Shown: positions 1 through 6,187, numbered from the stretch's first letter. The stretch is 12,210 nt of DNA from JAAUTS01 sp038250235 (GCA_038250235.1 JBBSCO010000072.1:1-12210); one strand, 5' to 3'. Notes: generated from the sequence alone by a model not told the origin. Translations and numbers: made by a program.

Positions 1-3
1 CTC

Positions 4-47
4 AAAGAAAATTCAAGTCCGACCCGTCCCGATAGCTATCGGGACTG
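4..47. repeat. 44-bp direct repeat, copy 1, with perfect 20-bp palindrome
   Basis: This stretch is identical, base for base, to 101-144 (offset 97). Its core at 26-45 is a perfect palindrome of two 10-bp halves (GTCCCGATAG followed by its reverse complement), able to form a hairpin in RNA from either strand. The match stops abruptly on both sides: base 3 differs from base 100, and base 48 differs from base 145. On the minus strand this copy directly continues the 5' half of a tRNA gene that starts at 72. There is no T-run beside the hairpin, so a classical terminator is not supported. It may be a dispersed palindromic element or a decayed tRNA-derived repeat; the sequence does not decide. Confidence 0.9.
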
Positions 48-72
48 CTCTATCCAACTGAGCTACGGGAGC
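46..72 (-). pseudogene. tRNA 5' half (acceptor 5' strand and D-arm), rest missing or degenerate
   Basis: Read on the minus strand from 72, the bases match a tRNA 5' half: acceptor strand GCTCCCG, linker TA, a D-arm with paired GCTC/GAGC around AGTTGGATA, then A26. The anticodon arm should follow, but the sequence runs instead into the 44-bp repeat. Its palindrome gives a stem with a 10-base middle instead of a 7-base loop, so no normal anticodon can be read. Further on, a faint echo of a variable loop and T-arm (GGGTCGGA, then TTGAAT) appears, but the T-stem does not close and no CGGGAGC acceptor 3' strand is present before the window edge. The D-arm and acceptor resemble tRNA-Arg types, though identity cannot be assigned without the anticodon. 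It is most likely a disrupted or decayed tRNA; an insertion with the 3' half left of the window is possible. Confidence 0.65.
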
Positions 73-100
73 TGTTAAGGTGAAATGATGAACTAGGCTG

Positions 101-144
101 AAAGAAAATTCAAGTCCGACCCGTCCCGATAGCTATCGGGACTG
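101..144. repeat. 44-bp direct repeat, copy 2, with perfect 20-bp palindrome
   Basis: Exact second copy of 4-47, with the palindrome at 123-142. Unlike copy 1 it has no tRNA 5' half beside it, which shows that the repeat is a unit separable from the tRNA fragment. The 53 bases between the copies (48-100) hold most of the tRNA fragment and a short unremarkable stretch. This copy lies about 120 bp downstream of the hisH stop codon. Its hairpin could therefore sit in the 3' end of hisH mRNA, but no T-tract follows directly. The remaining bases 145-260 contain no gene or clear signal. Confidence 0.9.
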
Positions 145-260
145 ATGCCTCAAACTAAAATTCGTTTCAAGTGACTTGGTTTCTACTTCCCAGGGCTTCG
201 AATTAAATCATGTGCCCAACCACTGAACGTACTTACATTTTATACATCCAATCCAAAGAC

Positions 261-887
261 TCAAACCAATGCCGCCTTGGAAATTCTTACAAAATTTTCA
301 AGCAGCTTCAGGCCGTTGTCCTGGCTTTTTTCGGGATGAAACTGGAAGGCGTGTACATTTCCTTTGCTGATGCCGCTGGCAAAGGAAATCCCATACTCTG
401 TGCGACAGGCCACCACATCATCGGCCACAAAGGCAGGGTAATAGGAGTGAACATGGTAAAAATAGGATTCAGAGCACAGCCCTACCAGCACCTCATCATG
501 CCCGGGCTGCGGCAGTATCTGATTCCAACCCATATGTGGAACCTTTCCCACGGATTCGGGAAAGAGCACCACTTTTCCGGGAAGAAAACCCAGCCCTTCG
601 ACACCGGGGGATTCCTCCCCTTCTTCAAACAGCAATTGGTAGCCCAGGCAAATACCCAGGAAGGGCCTGTCCTGACTCAGCCACGTGCGGATCGGATCAA
701 CCAAGCCCCGGATTTGCAAGTTCTGCATGGCATCACCAAAGGATCCCACACCGGGCAGCACCATCGCATCAACGGCCTCCAGCTTTTCGGGAGAATCAAC
801 ACGCACGACATTGCCACCGACTTTTTGAAGCGCTTTTTCGACACTGCGCAGGTTTCCCCGGCCATAATCCAATAATCCGATCTTCAC
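261..887 (-). CDS. hisH: Imidazole glycerol phosphate synthase, glutamine amidotransferase subunit HisH
   Basis: HisH hydrolyses glutamine and channels the ammonia to HisF, which makes imidazole glycerol phosphate and AICAR in histidine synthesis (cytoplasm). The 208-residue length is normal for the family. The class I amidotransferase triad is visible: nucleophile Cys80 in GICLGYQLLF, and His184 and Glu186 in FHPEKS near the C-terminus. The glycine-rich PGVGSFGDAM segment (45-54) and KVPHMGWNQ (115-123) are typical of HisH and separate it from other amidotransferases. The start is a GTG at 885-887, giving the expected N-terminus MKIGLLDYGRGN; only a weak AGG lies upstream. No other his gene is in the window: the 260 bases after the stop contain only the repeats and tRNA fragment, and a tRNA lies upstream. 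The gene therefore appears detached from a his operon. Assignment is secure. Confidence 0.96.
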   Translation of the reverse strand: MKIGLLDYGRGNLRSVEKALQKVGGNVVRVDSPEKLEAVDAMVLPGVGSFGDAMQNLQIRGLVDPIRTWLSQDRPFLGICLGYQLLFEEGEESPGVEGLGFLPGKVVLFPESVGKVPHMGWNQILPQPGHDEVLVGLCSESYFYHVHSYYPAFVADDVVACRTEYGISFASGISKGNVHAFQFHPEKSQDNGLKLLENFVRISKAALV

Positions 888-947
888 AGGATAAGCCTAG
901 TGGAGGAGCTTTGTGGAGACAAGGTGGAAGGAACCAGGATTTTTTTC

Positions 948-977
948 TTGAGCTGGAAGCCCTCTTTTTGAGATACT
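948..977 (+). promoter_or_regulatory. Candidate sigma-70-like promoter for tRNA-Leu
   Basis: A TTGAGC (948-953) and a GATACT (972-977) are separated by 18 bases. Each matches four of six positions of the sigma-70 consensus. The -10 ends ten bases before the tRNA 5' end at 988, which is the right distance for a short leader. This is a position-based guess; no other promoter is obvious in 888-987. Confidence 0.4.
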
Positions 978-987
978 CTATCTTTGC

Positions 988-1069
988 GCCGGTATGGCGG
1001 AATTGGCAGACGCGCTCGACTCAAAATCGAGTTCCTTCGGGAGTGTGGGTTCGACCCCCTCTACCGGTA
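988..1069 (+). tRNA. tRNA-Leu, anticodon CAA
   Basis: A complete class II tRNA of 82 bases. The acceptor strands GCCGGTA and TACCGGT pair with one terminal G-U. The anticodon stem CTCGA/TCGAG encloses the 7-base loop CTCAAAA, so the anticodon is CAA (1022-1024), reading UUG leucine codons. A long variable arm (TTCC-TTC-GGGA) marks it as Leu/Ser class. The T-loop TTCGACC is normal, while the T-stem has one T-T mismatch (1046/1060). The discriminator is A1069, as expected for Leu; the 3' CCA is not encoded and must be added after transcription. It lies alone between hisH and a TPR gene, both on the other strand. Confidence 0.95.
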
Positions 1070-1097
1070 ACGCAAAAACTCTGGATCACTTGCCGCC

Positions 1098-2279
1098 TCA
1101 GGCCTGGACTCCAAAACTTAACGCGTCGTCGGATTCCTCTTCCTTGTATTGGGAGGCAAATTGTTTTTCCAGATCCGAAGCTACTTTATAGGCCGCTTTG
1201 GATTTTTCCATTTTACCTGACACTTTAAGAAAATCACCCAGCTCGATCCAGGCGGCAGGACCCACGGGACATTTACGATCCAAAAGGCAGGCCGAGCGGC
1301 AGAGCTTCTCCGCTTCTTCCTCATCCCATTCCTGGCAGGCAATCATGGCCAGATGATAATCGATGTAGGCCCGGCAGACCTCCAAGGGCTGGGCATGCAA
1401 AAAGGCCATTTTCGCGGCCGTATAATTTTCTGAGGCAAAGCGGATAAGGCCGATTTTGAACCATCCGGCATAACATTCAGGATTGAGTTCAATGGCTTTT
1501 TCACAGGCTGCGGTGGCTTCATCAAAACGGTTCTGGGCGCCGTAGCTGCTGGCCAGATTGTCCCAGGCCCTGACATAGTCAGGCTTGGCATCCACTGCGC
1601 GTTTCATCCAGCGCTCGGACTCTTCGAAGCGGTCTTTTTGGAAATGAAGCACACCGTAATTACAACAAAGTTTAGGGTGTTCCGGTTCAAGGACGGCTCC
1701 CTTTTCATAGAAGCGCTGGGCTTCATCGAGCTGATCCATGCAGTGGAGCGCAACTCCCAAATTGAAAACGGTTGTCATGGAATCCGGATCCTTGTCGAAG
1801 GATTTTCGGAACGCTTTGGCCGCCATGCTCATCAAATCTTCATCGTAACAGGCGTTGCCTATTTCGGTCCAGAGATCGCGGGCGCTTTCTTTGGGAAGGC
1901 CTTTTTCTTCAGCTGCTTCGCCCACACGGATCGCTTCACGAACTTTCTTTTCCCGTGCTAGTGACAGGGCATAGGTCAATAAATCCTCCGCGCTAGCGTC
2001 CGGACTTATCTGGACGGTGGACTCAACACCCATCTTTTTCTCGGCAACCTCCTGCAACATGGATCTATCCAAGGCCATGGTCATCTTGCCGGTTTTACGT
2101 ATCAGTTCCTGTAATTTGATTCGCTTGGGACGTTTGGGCGGCGGCGGTGGCGGTGGGGCACTCTCGTCGACAGTGGCATCGCCAGAAAGAGGCGGAGATG
2201 CAGGGGCTTGAGTCTCCGATTTGGGACGTCCGGGCTGGGTCAATGATCCTGCCTCCTTATTATTTTTGAAACCAAACAC
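1098..2279 (-). CDS. Tetratricopeptide-repeat protein with polyproline N-terminal region
   Basis: About seven consecutive 34-residue TPR units fill residues 134-375, recognisable by the spacing of small/aromatic residues (for example NLGVALH, NYGVLHF, NLASSYG, KIGLIRF). This makes it a protein-interaction scaffold; the partner is unknown. No signal peptide or membrane segment is seen, so it is probably cytoplasmic. Residues 14-50 are low-complexity and rich in Pro, Ser and Thr, with seven prolines in a row at 42-48, followed by a basic stretch KRPKRIKLQ. The start is uncertain. The longest reading frame begins at a GTG (2277-2279) with no ribosome site. A GGAGG eight bases before an in-frame TTG (2241-2243) would give a protein 12 residues shorter and may be the true start. 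It is divergent from the secreted protein gene at 2375. Confidence 0.85.
   Translation of the reverse strand: MFGFKNNKEAGSLTQPGRPKSETQAPASPPLSGDATVDESAPPPPPPPKRPKRIKLQELIRKTGKMTMALDRSMLQEVAEKKMGVESTVQISPDASAEDLLTYALSLAREKKVREAIRVGEAAEEKGLPKESARDLWTEIGNACYDEDLMSMAAKAFRKSFDKDPDSMTTVFNLGVALHCMDQLDEAQRFYEKGAVLEPEHPKLCCNYGVLHFQKDRFEESERWMKRAVDAKPDYVRAWDNLASSYGAQNRFDEATAACEKAIELNPECYAGWFKIGLIRFASENYTAAKMAFLHAQPLEVCRAYIDYHLAMIACQEWDEEEAEKLCRSACLLDRKCPVGPAAWIELGDFLKVSGKMEKSKAAYKVASDLEKQFASQYKEEESDDALSFGVQA
2248..2261 (-). promoter_or_regulatory. Shine-Dalgarno GGAGG possibly setting a TTG start
   Basis: On the minus strand GGAGG lies within the annotated TPR reading frame, eight bases before an in-frame TTG at 2243-2241. 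It is among the best Shine-Dalgarno matches I noticed in the window, while the upstream GTG at 2279 has none. This favours the shorter protein, although such a match could also arise from ordinary Lys-Glu-Ala codons (AAG GAG GCA). Confidence 0.4.
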
Positions 2280-2374
2280 TTATCCAGTAAATCAGACTTC
2301 TTTCGGCCCACAATCTTAAAATTAAGCACTTCAAATCATATTGCTTGCCGTCTGACTTGAGTTAAGCTTGAAAA

Positions 2375-3040
2375 ATGAGGTCCAAAAAATCCGTTGGGTA
2401 CCTATTTCTCCTGCTTTTCTGCACCTCTTCCGTCAATGCCCAATTTGACCTCGACCCTGAAGTTTTTTACCTGAAAGCGGAAAAAACTCAAATTTTGAAA
2501 GCAAAAAGTGCAACCCCGGTTTATGCAAACCGGCAACTCCAGCCATTTGTCAAATCCTTCATTCAGGGCGAAGAACTGGAACTTATGGCCTATCATCCGA
2601 AGGCCCTTCTTGTGAAGAACACCCGCACAGGTTATGAGGGATGGGTTGAACCTTCTTATGTAAGCGACGTCGATCCCCAGTGGATTGCCCGACTGAAAGC
2701 CGAAGCCGAAGAAGCCAAAATCTTCGACGAAGCCATCAAAGACGAAGAAGTTCTTCCGGGCATGAGCTTTGAGCATGTCCAGAAGGCACTTGGCAAACCA
2801 ACCAATAAGACATTCCGCAGCGACGAGAAGGGCCGCCTGGACATCTGGGCCTATGTTGATTTTGAGCGCAGAACCGAATATCGGCAGGCTGTAGATCCCG
2901 CCACGCGGCAACTGGTGAATGTGGCGTATGTGGTCAAAGTTCAGGTGGGCTCATTGAATGTGGAATTCAAAAACGGCCGTGTCAGTGCTCTTGAACGCAC
3001 CCGTGATCCCTCGGCTCGTACAAAAGACAAATTCCGTTGA
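2375..3040 (+). CDS. Secreted protein with SH3-like and BamE/SmpA-like regions
   Basis: Residues 1-22 form a clear Sec signal peptide: basic MRSKK, a hydrophobic core, and a cleavage site after VNA. Residues 45-97 resemble a bacterial SH3 (SH3b) domain, with the usual short strands ending in GYEGWVEPSYV. A charged helix (101-124) leads to residues 126-165, where LPGMSFEHVQKALGKPT closely follows the G-M-x-x-x-x-V-x-x-x-L-G-x-P pattern of BamE/SmpA-like folds. A beta-rich tail ends in VEFKNGRVSAL, also typical of that fold. There is no lipobox Cys after the signal, so it is not an obvious lipoprotein (Cys16 lies inside the hydrophobic core). It likely acts in the periplasm or cell envelope, function unknown. 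The ATG start has no strong ribosome site. It converges on nadB with only 25 bp between stop codons. Confidence 0.85.
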   Translation: MRSKKSVGYLFLLLFCTSSVNAQFDLDPEVFYLKAEKTQILKAKSATPVYANRQLQPFVKSFIQGEELELMAYHPKALLVKNTRTGYEGWVEPSYVSDVDPQWIARLKAEAEEAKIFDEAIKDEEVLPGMSFEHVQKALGKPTNKTFRSDEKGRLDIWAYVDFERRTEYRQAVDPATRQLVNVAYVVKVQVGSLNVEFKNGRVSALERTRDPSARTKDKFR

Positions 3041-3065
3041 TTTCTTCACGTACGGGATAGACCTT

Positions 3066-4664
3066 TCAAGGTTCGCTGTGCTTTTTCAATACGGTGTTGA
3101 CTGCCTGGGTGTGGGTGCCGGGGTAGTCCAGGGTGTAATGCAGACCCCGGCTTTCTTTGCGTTGGAGGGCCGAGTTGACAATCAGCCAGGAAACCAGTGA
3201 AAGATTTCTGAGTTCAAGCAAATCCGCCGTTACCTTGAAATTCCAATAAAATTCCTGGATCTCCTTAAGCAAAATGTTCAAACGATTTTCTGCCCGTCGG
3301 AGACGCTTGTCGGTGCGCACGATTCCCACATAATCCCACATCAGTTGGCGGATTTCCCTCCAGTTATGGGTGATCACCACCAATTCATCCGGATCATGGG
3401 CATCGCCCGTTTGCCACTCCTGTATTGGATGCTTATTCGGAAATTGCCTAATAAATGATAACGCGGCCCCTGACGCCCTGTCCGCCAGGACCAAGGCCTC
3501 CAGAAGTGAATTGCTGGCCAGACGGTTGGCCCCATGCAGTCCCGTGCAGGCGACCTCGCCAATGGCGAAAAGACCAGGCAACGAACTGGCGCCGTTCAGA
3601 TCCACCTGCACGCCTCCACATTGATAATGGGCTGCCGGAACCACCGGAATGGGTTGCGATGTTATATCGATGCCCAGATTCAGGCAGTAGGAGTAAATCG
3701 CCGGGAAACGGTCTTTGAGAAATTCGCGACTTTTTCCTGTCATATCCAGATAAACACAGTCAGCTCCGGTTTTTTTCATTTCGGCATCAATGGCACGAGC
3801 CACGATGTCTCTGGGGGCCAGTGAACCGCGTGAATCATAGCGGAGGGCGAACTCTTTCCCCTCCTTATCCACCAGAATACCGCCTTCTCCCCGCAATGCT
3901 TCGGAGATCAAAAACGATTTGGAAAAAGGATGATACAGGCAAGTGGGGTGAAACTGGATGAATTCCATATTGGCCACCGCCGCTCCCGCGCGGTATGCCA
4001 TGGCCACCCCGTCACCGGTGGCGATATCGGGATTTGTAGTGTAAAGGTAACATTTTCCACAGCCACCGGTTGCCAGAACCGTCACTGGGGCGCGGTAAAC
4101 ATCAATTTTATTCCTGTTCTTGTCCAAAGCATAAACCCCAAGACAACGCCGTCCGCCGAAAACACCTGCATTGTCGGAACGGACAAGATCAATAGCCACA
4201 ATATTCTCCAGCACTGTGATATTGGGATGTGTGTCCACGGACTCCAGAAGAGCTCTCTCGATCTCCCTGCCAGTCATGTCTTTGGCATGAAGAACACGTC
4301 TTTTGCTATGGCCCCCTTCCTTGCCCAGATCGTACTCACTTCCCGGCCCGTTCTCCCTTTGTGAAAAACGGACCCCGAGCTCGATTAATTCCTCAATTCT
4401 CGCCGGACCATCTGCGATGACGGCCCTTACGACCGCTTCATCACAAAGGCCGGCGCCGGCATCGAGAGTATCGGCAACATGGAGTCCAAAACTGTCTTCC
4501 TTGGACGTAACGCTGGCAATTCCGCCTTGGGCATAATTTGTATTGGATTCCGCCCGGTTTTTTTTTGTCAGAACACAGACCTGGCCATGCTCGGCCATTT
4601 TTAAAGCAAAACTGAGTCCGGCTATCCCACTGCCCAGAATCAAACAATCAAAATCACGAATCAT
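3066..4664 (-). CDS. nadB: L-aspartate oxidase NadB
   Basis: NadB oxidises L-aspartate to iminoaspartate with FAD, the first step of de novo NAD synthesis before quinolinate synthase NadA. The 532-residue length is standard. Visible family marks: FAD-binding GSGIAG (11-16), ESNTNYAQGGIAS (39-51), EGGHSKRRVLH (116-126), ATGGCGKCY (198-206) and GANRLASNSLLEAL (378-391). By position, Glu116, Arg285 (APRDIVAR), His346 (AAHYQCGG) and Arg381 correspond to active-site residues known in E. coli NadB. The HPTCLYHP and NSNLLEAL-type signatures argue for NadB rather than the SdhA/FrdA relatives. The frame is open 35 codons further upstream, but that extension overlaps the YkgJ gene and lacks domain content. 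The ATG at 4662-4664 gives the correct MIRDFDCLILGSG start and overlaps the upstream gene's end by 11 bp, suggesting coupled translation. nadA and nadC are not in the window. Confidence 0.97.
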   Translation of the reverse strand: MIRDFDCLILGSGIAGLSFALKMAEHGQVCVLTKKNRAESNTNYAQGGIASVTSKEDSFGLHVADTLDAGAGLCDEAVVRAVIADGPARIEELIELGVRFSQRENGPGSEYDLGKEGGHSKRRVLHAKDMTGREIERALLESVDTHPNITVLENIVAIDLVRSDNAGVFGGRRCLGVYALDKNRNKIDVYRAPVTVLATGGCGKCYLYTTNPDIATGDGVAMAYRAGAAVANMEFIQFHPTCLYHPFSKSFLISEALRGEGGILVDKEGKEFALRYDSRGSLAPRDIVARAIDAEMKKTGADCVYLDMTGKSREFLKDRFPAIYSYCLNLGIDITSQPIPVVPAAHYQCGGVQVDLNGASSLPGLFAIGEVACTGLHGANRLASNSLLEALVLADRASGAALSFIRQFPNKHPIQEWQTGDAHDPDELVVITHNWREIRQLMWDYVGIVRTDKRLRRAENRLNILLKEIQEFYWNFKVTADLLELRNLSLVSWLIVNSALQRKESRGLHYTLDYPGTHTQAVNTVLKKHSEP

Positions 4665-5010
4665 GGGGTTCTTTTTCTTTCGTAATGACTGGAAGGGCTT
4701 CGCACACATCTTGCCATCCTTGAAAATTCCACGTATTGGGAAACCCTTGGCATTGAAAGGGTTTCGCACTTTGAACAGTGCAGGTATTGTGCCCTTCCAA
4801 GAAACAGCATTCCCCGTTTGTCTTGTTTTTCAAGACAAGTCCTGAGCGATCCGGGTTAAGTTCCGTGTAGCGATCAACAAAAAGATCTGTATTCATATCG
4901 AAGTGGGTAGCCATCGTTTCCAGGTCAGCAGACGTCAGCCGGACAAAACCCGGCCAACGGCAGCAATTTCCACAACGTTGACATTGATAAAACACTTGCC
5001 GAGTTTGCAT
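4654..5010 (-). CDS. YkgJ-type cysteine-cluster protein
   Basis: A 118-residue protein of the YkgJ / CxxCxxCC family, annotated in databases as putative zinc- or iron-chelating. Cysteines are the main feature: CQRCGNCC at 10-17, GECC near 66-69, NTCTV near 75-79, and PFQCQGFPNTW near 84-94. This C-x2-C-x2-CC ... C ... C-x2-FP-x2-W layout is the family signature. No membrane segment is present, so it is probably cytoplasmic. The ATG start at 5008-5010 has no good ribosome site. Its last codons overlap nadB, so the two probably form an operon; a role in metal or Fe-S handling for NAD synthesis is a guess from context only. Its upstream region is almost filled by tRNA-Asp on the other strand. 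Confidence 0.88.
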   Translation of the reverse strand: MQTRQVFYQCQRCGNCCRWPGFVRLTSADLETMATHFDMNTDLFVDRYTELNPDRSGLVLKNKTNGECCFLEGHNTCTVQSAKPFQCQGFPNTWNFQGWQDVCEALPVITKEKEPHDS

Positions 5011-5024
5011 GAACCCATTACGAT
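4996..5024 (+). promoter_or_regulatory. Candidate promoter for tRNA-Asp inside the ykgJ-like 5' end
   Basis: TTGCCG (4996-5001) and TACGAT (5019-5024) are separated by 17 bases, and each matches four of six sigma-70 consensus positions. Transcription would begin near 5031, nine bases before the tRNA. It overlaps the first codons of the gene reading the other way. A better -35 match (TTGACA at 4978-4983) lies further up but has no fitting -10. Confidence 0.35.
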
Positions 5025-5039
5025 TTCACTTCCATTTTT

Positions 5040-5113
5040 GGAGCTGTAGCTCAATTGGTTAGAGCACCGCCCTGTCACGGCGGGGGTTGCGGGTTCGAGC
5101 CCCGTCAGCTCCG
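5040..5113 (+). tRNA. tRNA-Asp, anticodon GTC
   Basis: A complete 74-base tRNA. The acceptor strands GGAGCTG and CAGCTCC pair fully. The D-arm (GCTC/GAGC) is standard. The anticodon stem CCGCC/GGCGG encloses the loop CTGTCAC, giving anticodon GTC (5074-5076) for aspartate. The T-arm GCGGG/CCCGT encloses TTCGAGC. The discriminator is G5113, as required by aspartyl-tRNA synthetases. CCA is not encoded. It is a lone plus-strand gene between two minus-strand genes, 29 bp from the ykgJ-like start and 37 bp from the end of the TPR/membrane gene. Confidence 0.97.
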
Positions 5114-5150
5114 GATTTTCCGGCATCCTGAAATGTCATTGAAAGTCCTT

Positions 5151-6143
5151 TTATTTGGCCTGGGGAAACAACCGCAGAAGCCCCATCGGGGAAGCCTGTT
5201 CTTCCTGCAGCTCTCCATCGTAAAATACCCGTAAAACATACCCGTAATAGCGGCGTTTTTCGTCACCCTGCTTCTCCGTGGAGGGAATATATCGGGCTCG
5301 CAATATCTCCGAGTCCCCTTTGGACCAGTCCGGTGTGTTGCTAAGGAAACGGGCTTCAATTTTGTTGGCCGGTGCCAGTCTGTTATCTCCGATCATATCA
5401 TAGAAAAAAAGCTGTATTCTTAACTTTGAGGAGTCCAAAGGAGCTTTGATGCCATTGAGTTTTAAAGTGAAATCCTTCTGGAATTCCAACGTGGTGGCGG
5501 AGACAGTTTCCGGAGTCGATTTTACCTGCGTCAGAATGATTTTTCGTTTCAGATTCAAAAGCTGCTGCTCACGCAGGCGGGCCTCTTCTTCCAGTCGCAC
5601 CCGGTCTTCGATCAATTGCGCTCTTTTTTGGGCCAGTTGTAAAATACCTTCCGGAGTGGCTTTCAGTCCCAGGATGCTCCGCCAAAGTGCCAAGGCCTTG
5701 GAGCTGTTGCCCCGGGCCTCTTCAAGCATGGCCAGATTGGTCAGGGTGGTCGGATGGTTGCCATCCAGTTTCAGAGCTTCGTTCAATGCGGTTTCTGCCA
5801 AAACAAAATCCCCGGATCTGCGGAATTTAAGAGCATCCTCGTTTAACTTATTGATTTTGGATGCCTGTTCCCCCCCCTTCCCCACCGGGATACGCCCGAC
5901 CATTTCAGGAGTTGGAAGGTAAGGCACCAATTCATCTTCGTTGCCCGAAGGAACGGTGAAAGCCGCCGTGCTGTTGATTAATTCCGGAGCTTCCGTTTCG
6001 ACCACGGTTTGGCGGAACCAGAAAATAAAGCCCAATAAGACCAATTCCAAAAAGATAAAGAGCCCCACCACATAGACCGCCACAGAGTAGGCCTTGGGCC
6101 TCAACCTGCGTTTGGACCCTTGGAATAAATCGTTTTCCGCCAC
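5151..6143 (-). CDS. Membrane-anchored TPR/coiled-coil protein
   Basis: A 330-residue protein not matched to a named family. A basic N-terminus (KRRLRPK) precedes one strong membrane helix at about 21-43, with no signal cleavage site, so it is probably anchored with the C-terminal part outside the cytoplasm. Residues 100-165 contain about two TPR-like helix pairs (GDFVLAETALNEALKLD, then TLTNLAMLEEARGNSSKALALW). A charged coiled-coil-like helix follows (170-205). Residues 218-328 look beta-rich and aromatic (LRIQLFFYDM, RRYYGYVLRVFYDG), a possible folded domain of unknown function. The start is a GTG at 6141-6143 without a ribosome site. It follows the DUF4340 gene by 105 bp on the same strand, so it may belong to that cluster or have its own promoter. 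Confidence 0.8.
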   Translation of the reverse strand: MAENDLFQGSKRRLRPKAYSVAVYVVGLFIFLELVLLGFIFWFRQTVVETEAPELINSTAAFTVPSGNEDELVPYLPTPEMVGRIPVGKGGEQASKINKLNEDALKFRRSGDFVLAETALNEALKLDGNHPTTLTNLAMLEEARGNSSKALALWRSILGLKATPEGILQLAQKRAQLIEDRVRLEEEARLREQQLLNLKRKIILTQVKSTPETVSATTLEFQKDFTLKLNGIKAPLDSSKLRIQLFFYDMIGDNRLAPANKIEARFLSNTPDWSKGDSEILRARYIPSTEKQGDEKRRYYGYVLRVFYDGELQEEQASPMGLLRLFPQAK

Positions 6144-6158
6144 GAAAATAACTTAGCA

Positions 6159-6187
6159 GAGAAGTCCGTACACGTCACGAGAAGTCC
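6159..6187. repeat. Pair of 9-bp direct repeats upstream of the TPR/membrane gene
   Basis: GAGAAGTCC occurs at 6159-6167 and again at 6179-6187, exactly 20 bp apart, i.e. about two helical turns. The pair lies 16 bases before the GTG start of the gene at 6143. The spacing would suit a tandem regulator site, but such a short repeat can arise by chance. The rest of the 105-bp gap (6144-6248) shows no clear terminator or promoter. Confidence 0.3.

Noticed and set aside
26..45. The palindrome as a classical Rho-independent terminator
   Set aside because: The stem is strong, but no uninterrupted T-tract follows directly on either strand.
4..144. A CRISPR array at the left edge
   Set aside because: Only two 44-bp repeats with a 53-bp gap that contains a tRNA fragment, a fully palindromic core, and no cas genes nearby.
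210..875. A 221-codon plus-strand open frame
   Set aside because: It lies antisense to hisH, which has its complete catalytic triad; the antisense product has no recognisable motif.
994..1191. A small plus-strand frame beginning within tRNA-Leu
   Set aside because: Its start lies within the tRNA and its start of translation reads tRNA sequence, a frequent artefact.
536..1228. A 230-codon plus-strand open frame over hisH and tRNA-Leu
   Set aside because: It runs across a tRNA gene and antisense to two real genes; composition is shadow-like.
4665..4769. A 35-residue N-terminal extension of NadB
   Set aside because: It overlaps the YkgJ-like gene; the internal ATG at 4664 gives the exact family N-terminus and length.
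5111..5123. CCGGA-TTT-TCCGG hairpin just after tRNA-Asp as a terminator
   Set aside because: Only five base pairs, it reuses tRNA acceptor bases, and no T-run follows.
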